A stretch of 64,000 nt of DNA from JBFWRK01 sp050248955 (lineage in GTDB: Bacteria; Actinomycetota; Acidimicrobiia; Acidimicrobiales; Ilumatobacteraceae): contig JBFWRK010000002.1 in the NCBI GenBank assembly GCA_050248955.1, forward strand, positions 62,001 to 126,000. The letters run 5' to 3'. The position numbers and the translations under genes were made by a program. Below the pieces are notes generated by a model, which was given only the letters and a program-made list of their open reading frames with translations, made no database searches and was not told the DNA's origin. Below are positions 61,067-64,000 of the stretch, piece after piece. Positions within the stretch are counted from its first letter, which is position 1. Each line of letters starts with the position of its first letter.

Positions 61067-62242
61067 TCACGCGGGTTCGCGCGGCAGCCCGAGCACCCGC
61101 TCGCCGACGATGTTGCGCTGGATCTCCGACGATCCGGCGTAGATCGTGTGTGCCCGGGAGAACTGGAACGTGTACTGGTAGTCGCCGAGGAGACCGTCGG
61201 AGAGCACCTGTCCGTCGGCGCCCATCAGCTCCATCTCGAGCTCGCCGAGGCGCTGGTGCCACTTCGACCAGTGCAACTTGCCGATCGACGACTCCGGCCC
61301 CGGCGTGCCGCCGTGGATGATCTGGGACACGGTGCGCAGACCGGTCAACCGCATGATCTCCAGCCCCGTGTACGCCTCGGCGAGACGCTGGCGGATGATC
61401 GGGTTCTCGGCATGACCACGCTCCCTCGCGAAGGCGACCACGGAGCGGAACTCCTCCGCGAACCGGAGCTGCTGTGCGAGGAACGCCGTCCCGCGCTCGA
61501 AGCCGAGGGTGGCCATGACCACCTTCCAGCCCTGACCGACCGGACCGACCACCATGTCGGCCGACGTCCTGGCATCGGTGAAGAACACCTCGTTGAACTC
61601 CGCCGTGCCCGTGATCTGGGTGATCGGCCGCAGCTCGACGCCCGGCTGGTCGATCGGGCACAGGATGAAGCTGATGCCTTCGTGCTTCTTCGCAGCGGTC
61701 GGGTCGGTCTTGCAGACGACGAAGATCCAGTCGGCGATGTGCCCGAGGCTCGTCCACACCTTCTGGCCGTTGATGACCCACTCGTCGCCATCGCGCACGG
61801 CGGCGGTCTTGATGTTCGCGAGATCGGATCCGGCGTCGGGCTCGCTGAAGCCCTGGCACCAGTACTCGTCGGCGCGCAGGATCGGCGGCAGGAACCGCTC
61901 CTTCTGCTCTGCGGTGCCGAACGCCATCAACGTCGGGCCTAGGAGCTGCTCACCGAAGAACCCGGTGCGGCTCGGTCCGCCGGCGCGGGCGTACTCCTCG
62001 TTGAAGATCAACTGCTGGGTGAGCGGCAGGTCGCGGCCGCCGTACTCCTTCGGCCACCCGATGCCGATCCAGCCGCCCGCCGCCAGCTCCCGCTCCCAGG
62101 CTCGCCGCACGTCGAGGACGTGCCCCTCGCCGAGGTCGTTGCCCGTCCCCAGTTCGGCGAACTCGCCGACGAGGTGGTCGGCCATCCAGGACCGCGCCTC
62201 CACACGGAACGCTTCGTCCTCGGCGGAAAATGTGAACTCCAT
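61067..62242 (-). CDS. Acyl-CoA dehydrogenase
   Basis: 391 residues from ATG 62242. EEYARAGGPSRTGFFGEQLL, WCQGFSEPDAGSDLANIKTA, VINGQKVWTSLGHIADWIFV, and C-terminal RAHTIYAGSSEIQRNIVGER. The SEPDAGSDL and AGSSEIQRNI motifs are the FAD-binding core of steroid/cholesterol-type FadE enzymes as well as others. In such systems the enzyme is often a heterotetramer with a second subunit; no second gene is adjacent. Starts 21 bases from regulon site 9. Confidence 0.89.
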   Translation of the reverse strand: MEFTFSAEDEAFRVEARSWMADHLVGEFAELGTGNDLGEGHVLDVRRAWERELAAGGWIGIGWPKEYGGRDLPLTQQLIFNEEYARAGGPSRTGFFGEQLLGPTLMAFGTAEQKERFLPPILRADEYWCQGFSEPDAGSDLANIKTAAVRDGDEWVINGQKVWTSLGHIADWIFVVCKTDPTAAKKHEGISFILCPIDQPGVELRPITQITGTAEFNEVFFTDARTSADMVVGPVGQGWKVVMATLGFERGTAFLAQQLRFAEEFRSVVAFARERGHAENPIIRQRLAEAYTGLEIMRLTGLRTVSQIIHGGTPGPESSIGKLHWSKWHQRLGELEMELMGADGQVLSDGLLGDYQYTFQFSRAHTIYAGSSEIQRNIVGERVLGLPREPA

Positions 62243-62262
62243 CACACGATGCTGCTCGCGAC

Positions 62263-62278
62263 TTGACGGAATCGTCAA
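62263..62278. promoter_or_regulatory. Catabolic regulon palindrome, site 9
   Basis: TTGACG-GAAT-CGTCAA between the divergent acyl-CoA dehydrogenase (62242) and MFS (62309) genes. Confidence 0.65.
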
Positions 62279-62308
62279 ATTGCCAGGACGACCCTCTAGC
62301 GTGGCGGA

Positions 62309-63745
62309 ATGGGCCAGCCACGGCGATCGAGCGCGACGGCGATCATCGCTGTGCTCGGCTACTGCGGTGGCCTCGTGTCGATCAGCCAGACCGTCTCGCT
62401 GCCGCTGCTGCCGATCCTGCCCGACGCGCTGAACACCTCCGTCGACAACGTCTCGTGGGTGGCCACCTCGTCGTTCCTCACCGGCGCGATCGCGAACCCC
62501 GTGCTGGGAAGGCTCGGCGACATGTACGGCAAGCGGCGGATGATGCTCCTCGCGCTCGTCGTCCTCGCGATCGGGTGCCTCACGTCGGCGATCGCGTCCA
62601 ACCTGCTCGTGCTCGTCCTCGGCCGCGCCATGCAAGGTTGTGGGATGGCGGTGATCCCGCTCGGGATGAGCATCGCCAAGGAGACGTTGCCGCCCGACAA
62701 GACCAGCCACGGCGTGGCGCTCGTCAGCGCCACGCTCGGCATCGGCAGCGGCATCGGGCTCCCACTCGCCGGCGTGCTCGTCGGATGGTTCGACTGGCAC
62801 AGCGTGTTCTGGGTGAACGCGGCGCTTGCCGTGATCGCCGTGATCCTCGTGATCGTCATCCTGCCCGCTGCGGCGGAGCACAGCCCGCAGCGCTTCGACG
62901 TCGTCGGTGCGGTCTGGCTCTCCGCAGCCCTGGTCGCGATCCTGTTGCCGCTGTCGAAGTCCGCGAGCTGGGGCTGGCTCCAGCCGTTGCCGCTCGCCCT
63001 CTACCTGGTCGGCTTCGCCGGTCTGATCGGCTGGTACCGCTACGAGCACCGGCCGGCACGTCCGCTCGTCGACGTTCGGCTGATGCGCGAGCGCCCGCTC
63101 ATGATCGTCAACGGCGCCGGCCTCCTCCTCGGGTTCGCGATGTTCAGCAACATGTTCGGAGCGATCGTCCTGCTGCAGACGACCGATGCCGTTCCCCATG
63201 GCTTCGGCGCTTCCGTGGTGCTCGCCGGGATGGTCATGCTGCCGGGCGCGCTCGCGATGATGGTCACCTCGCCGGTGTCGGCGTGGATCACCGATCACAT
63301 CGACGCCCGCACATCGCTCTGGGTGGGCGCTGCGATCATGGCCCTCGGCTACGCGGCGCGCCCGGCGATGCTCGGGTCGATGCTGGCGATCGGCATCAGC
63401 GTCGGCGTCGTCAACGCCGGCGTGGGGATCGCCTATGGCGCGATGCCGTCGGCGATCATGGCGTACGTGCCCGACTCCGAGACCGCCTCGGCGAACTCGA
63501 TCGGCGCGCTGACTCGCGCCACCGGTGCGTCGTTGAGCAGCGCCGCCGTGGCGGCCATCCTCAGTGGGATGTCGGTCCGAGTCGGCGGCAGCATGGTCCC
63601 GAGTCTCGGCGCCTTCCAGGTGACGTTCATCATCGCCGCCGTCGCCTCGTTCGGCGCTGCGTTCGCGGCATATCAGCTGCCCCGCGCGGGCGGTGCCAAG
63701 TCGGTGACGGTCTTCTCGTACGGAGCGGAAGCCAACCGACCCTGA
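62309..63745 (+). CDS. MFS transporter, 14-segment (DHA2-like)
   Basis: 478 residues. The A motif LGRLGDMYGKRRMMLLALVV follows segment 2, and LGRAMQGCGMAVIPLGMSIA and LGIGSGIGLPLAGVLVGWFD are the DHA2 B and C motifs. Fourteen hydrophobic segments are likely. Placement under the regulon palindrome suggests uptake of the pathway substrate or export of an end product. Confidence 0.85.
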   Translation: MGQPRRSSATAIIAVLGYCGGLVSISQTVSLPLLPILPDALNTSVDNVSWVATSSFLTGAIANPVLGRLGDMYGKRRMMLLALVVLAIGCLTSAIASNLLVLVLGRAMQGCGMAVIPLGMSIAKETLPPDKTSHGVALVSATLGIGSGIGLPLAGVLVGWFDWHSVFWVNAALAVIAVILVIVILPAAAEHSPQRFDVVGAVWLSAALVAILLPLSKSASWGWLQPLPLALYLVGFAGLIGWYRYEHRPARPLVDVRLMRERPLMIVNGAGLLLGFAMFSNMFGAIVLLQTTDAVPHGFGASVVLAGMVMLPGALAMMVTSPVSAWITDHIDARTSLWVGAAIMALGYAARPAMLGSMLAIGISVGVVNAGVGIAYGAMPSAIMAYVPDSETASANSIGALTRATGASLSSAAVAAILSGMSVRVGGSMVPSLGAFQVTFIIAAVASFGAAFAAYQLPRAGGAKSVTVFSYGAEANRP

Positions 63746-63791
63746 TCAGCCGATCCTGATCAACCGGTACTGATCAGCCGAGCGGGGTCGG
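63736..63791. terminator. Terminator region with CTGATCA repeats
   Basis: CCGACCC and GGGTCGG pair (7 bp) across a 42-base loop that holds three CTGATCA units; the MFS stop codon lies just inside the loop. Between convergent genes. Confidence 0.4.
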
Positions 63792-63806
63792 CCGTCGACG
63801 GACCCG

Positions 63807-64000
63807 TCAGGACGCGAACCAACTGGTGGCGACGCGACCGTCGAGGAGCACCCGCCGGTGCTCGAACGTCCACTGCCCGCCGACGCGCACGTACCGATCG
63901 ATGTAACGGCCCCAATGGTCCAGGCCGCTGTCGATGATCACGGCGAAGTAGCACCGTCCAGCGGCGTGATCGGCGTCGACGAGGTCGATCTGGTGCGTGG
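63807..64000 (-). CDS. SnoaL-like/NTF2-fold protein, C-terminal end (5' partial)
   Basis: About 64 residues, leaving the window at 64000 (THQIDLVDADHAAGRCYFAV, DRYVRVGGQWTFEHRRVLLD, then stop at 63807). HAAGRCYF, the Y-x-D-x-Y strand and W-x-F-x-x-R-R are the end of the SnoaL_4 barrel, as in the gene at 32066. Confidence 0.7.
   Translation of the reverse strand, partial: THQIDLVDADHAAGRCYFAVIIDSGLDHWGRYIDRYVRVGGQWTFEHRRVLLDGRVATSWFAS

Noticed and set aside
63743..63778. Three CTGATCA units as a phage or plasmid iteron array
   Set aside because: Too few and too short, placed in a terminator-like loop; no replication or integrase gene nearby.

Overview
The window is 64 kb of high-GC, gene-dense bacterial DNA. 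GTG starts, ATGA/GTGA stop-start overlaps, F420-type luciferase-like oxidoreductases, DUF3556, TIGR03086 and many CoA-transferase, amidohydrolase and acyl-CoA genes point to an actinobacterium. The Acidimicrobiia (Ilumatobacter-like) fit best, but this is an inference from gene content only. I see no rRNA, tRNA, CRISPR array or insertion sequence.

Layout. (1) 1-5.3 kb: the end of a P-type ATPase, a zinc-ribbon protein, a coiled-coil protein and a small winged-helix regulator, followed on the minus strand by a frameshifted BTAD/AAA regulator and a GTPase gene that has lost its GTPase core. (2) 5.4-17.8 kb: a lipid or acid uptake and activation locus. It has an acyl-CoA dehydrogenase, a FadR-type GntR regulator, an acyl-CoA synthetase, a branched-chain-type ABC importer whose two permeases and one ATPase are fused into one 920-residue protein, a DUF3556 membrane protein and an FAD oxidoreductase. 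(3) 17.8-20.5 kb: a graveyard of truncated genes (2-hydroxyacid dehydrogenase, DJ-1/PfpI, SDR, Zn-alcohol dehydrogenase) around intact DUF1272 and DUF2255 genes. (4) 20.5-28.3 kb: an arsenic/sulfur island with ArsI, ArsR, an ArsR-rhodanese fusion, an MBL-double-rhodanese protein, an MFS transporter and an ArsM-like methyltransferase. The methyltransferase reading frame is interrupted by one in-frame UGA exactly where related enzymes carry a conserved cysteine, with a SECIS-like hairpin 20 nt downstream: a probable selenoprotein. A shared 16-bp operator links the MBL-rhodanese/MFS/methyltransferase operon to a distal rhodanese gene. (5) 28.4-31.8 kb: two ArsR + SRPBCC modules facing each other, with a shortened DUF2461 gene between them. 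(6) 31.8-64 kb: a large catabolic region with four CoA-transferase domains, an acyl-CoA synthetase, Rieske oxygenase, SDRs, enoyl-CoA hydratases, DUF35/thiolase pair, F420-type oxidoreductases, two amidohydrolases, thioesterases, acyl-CoA dehydrogenase, MFS exporter and, unexpectedly, a pectate-lyase-like secreted protein.

How it works together. In region 6 nearly every divergent promoter carries the same 16-bp palindrome (Y-T-G-A-C-R, four bases, Y-G-T-C-A-A; nine copies), so some 25 genes look like one regulon for degrading an unknown cyclic or branched carboxylic acid through CoA thioesters; its regulator is not intact in the window. Region 2 has its own GntR palindrome at two promoters. 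Region 4 reads as detoxification of arsenic, selenium or reactive-sulfur species, with an induced operon exporting (MFS), sulfur-handling (rhodanese) and methylating (selenoprotein) activities.

A caveat runs through the window: several broken genes differ from an open frame by one missing base, often in a G run, and several others keep both ends but lack the middle. The first class may be sequencing error, the second real decay or misassembly.
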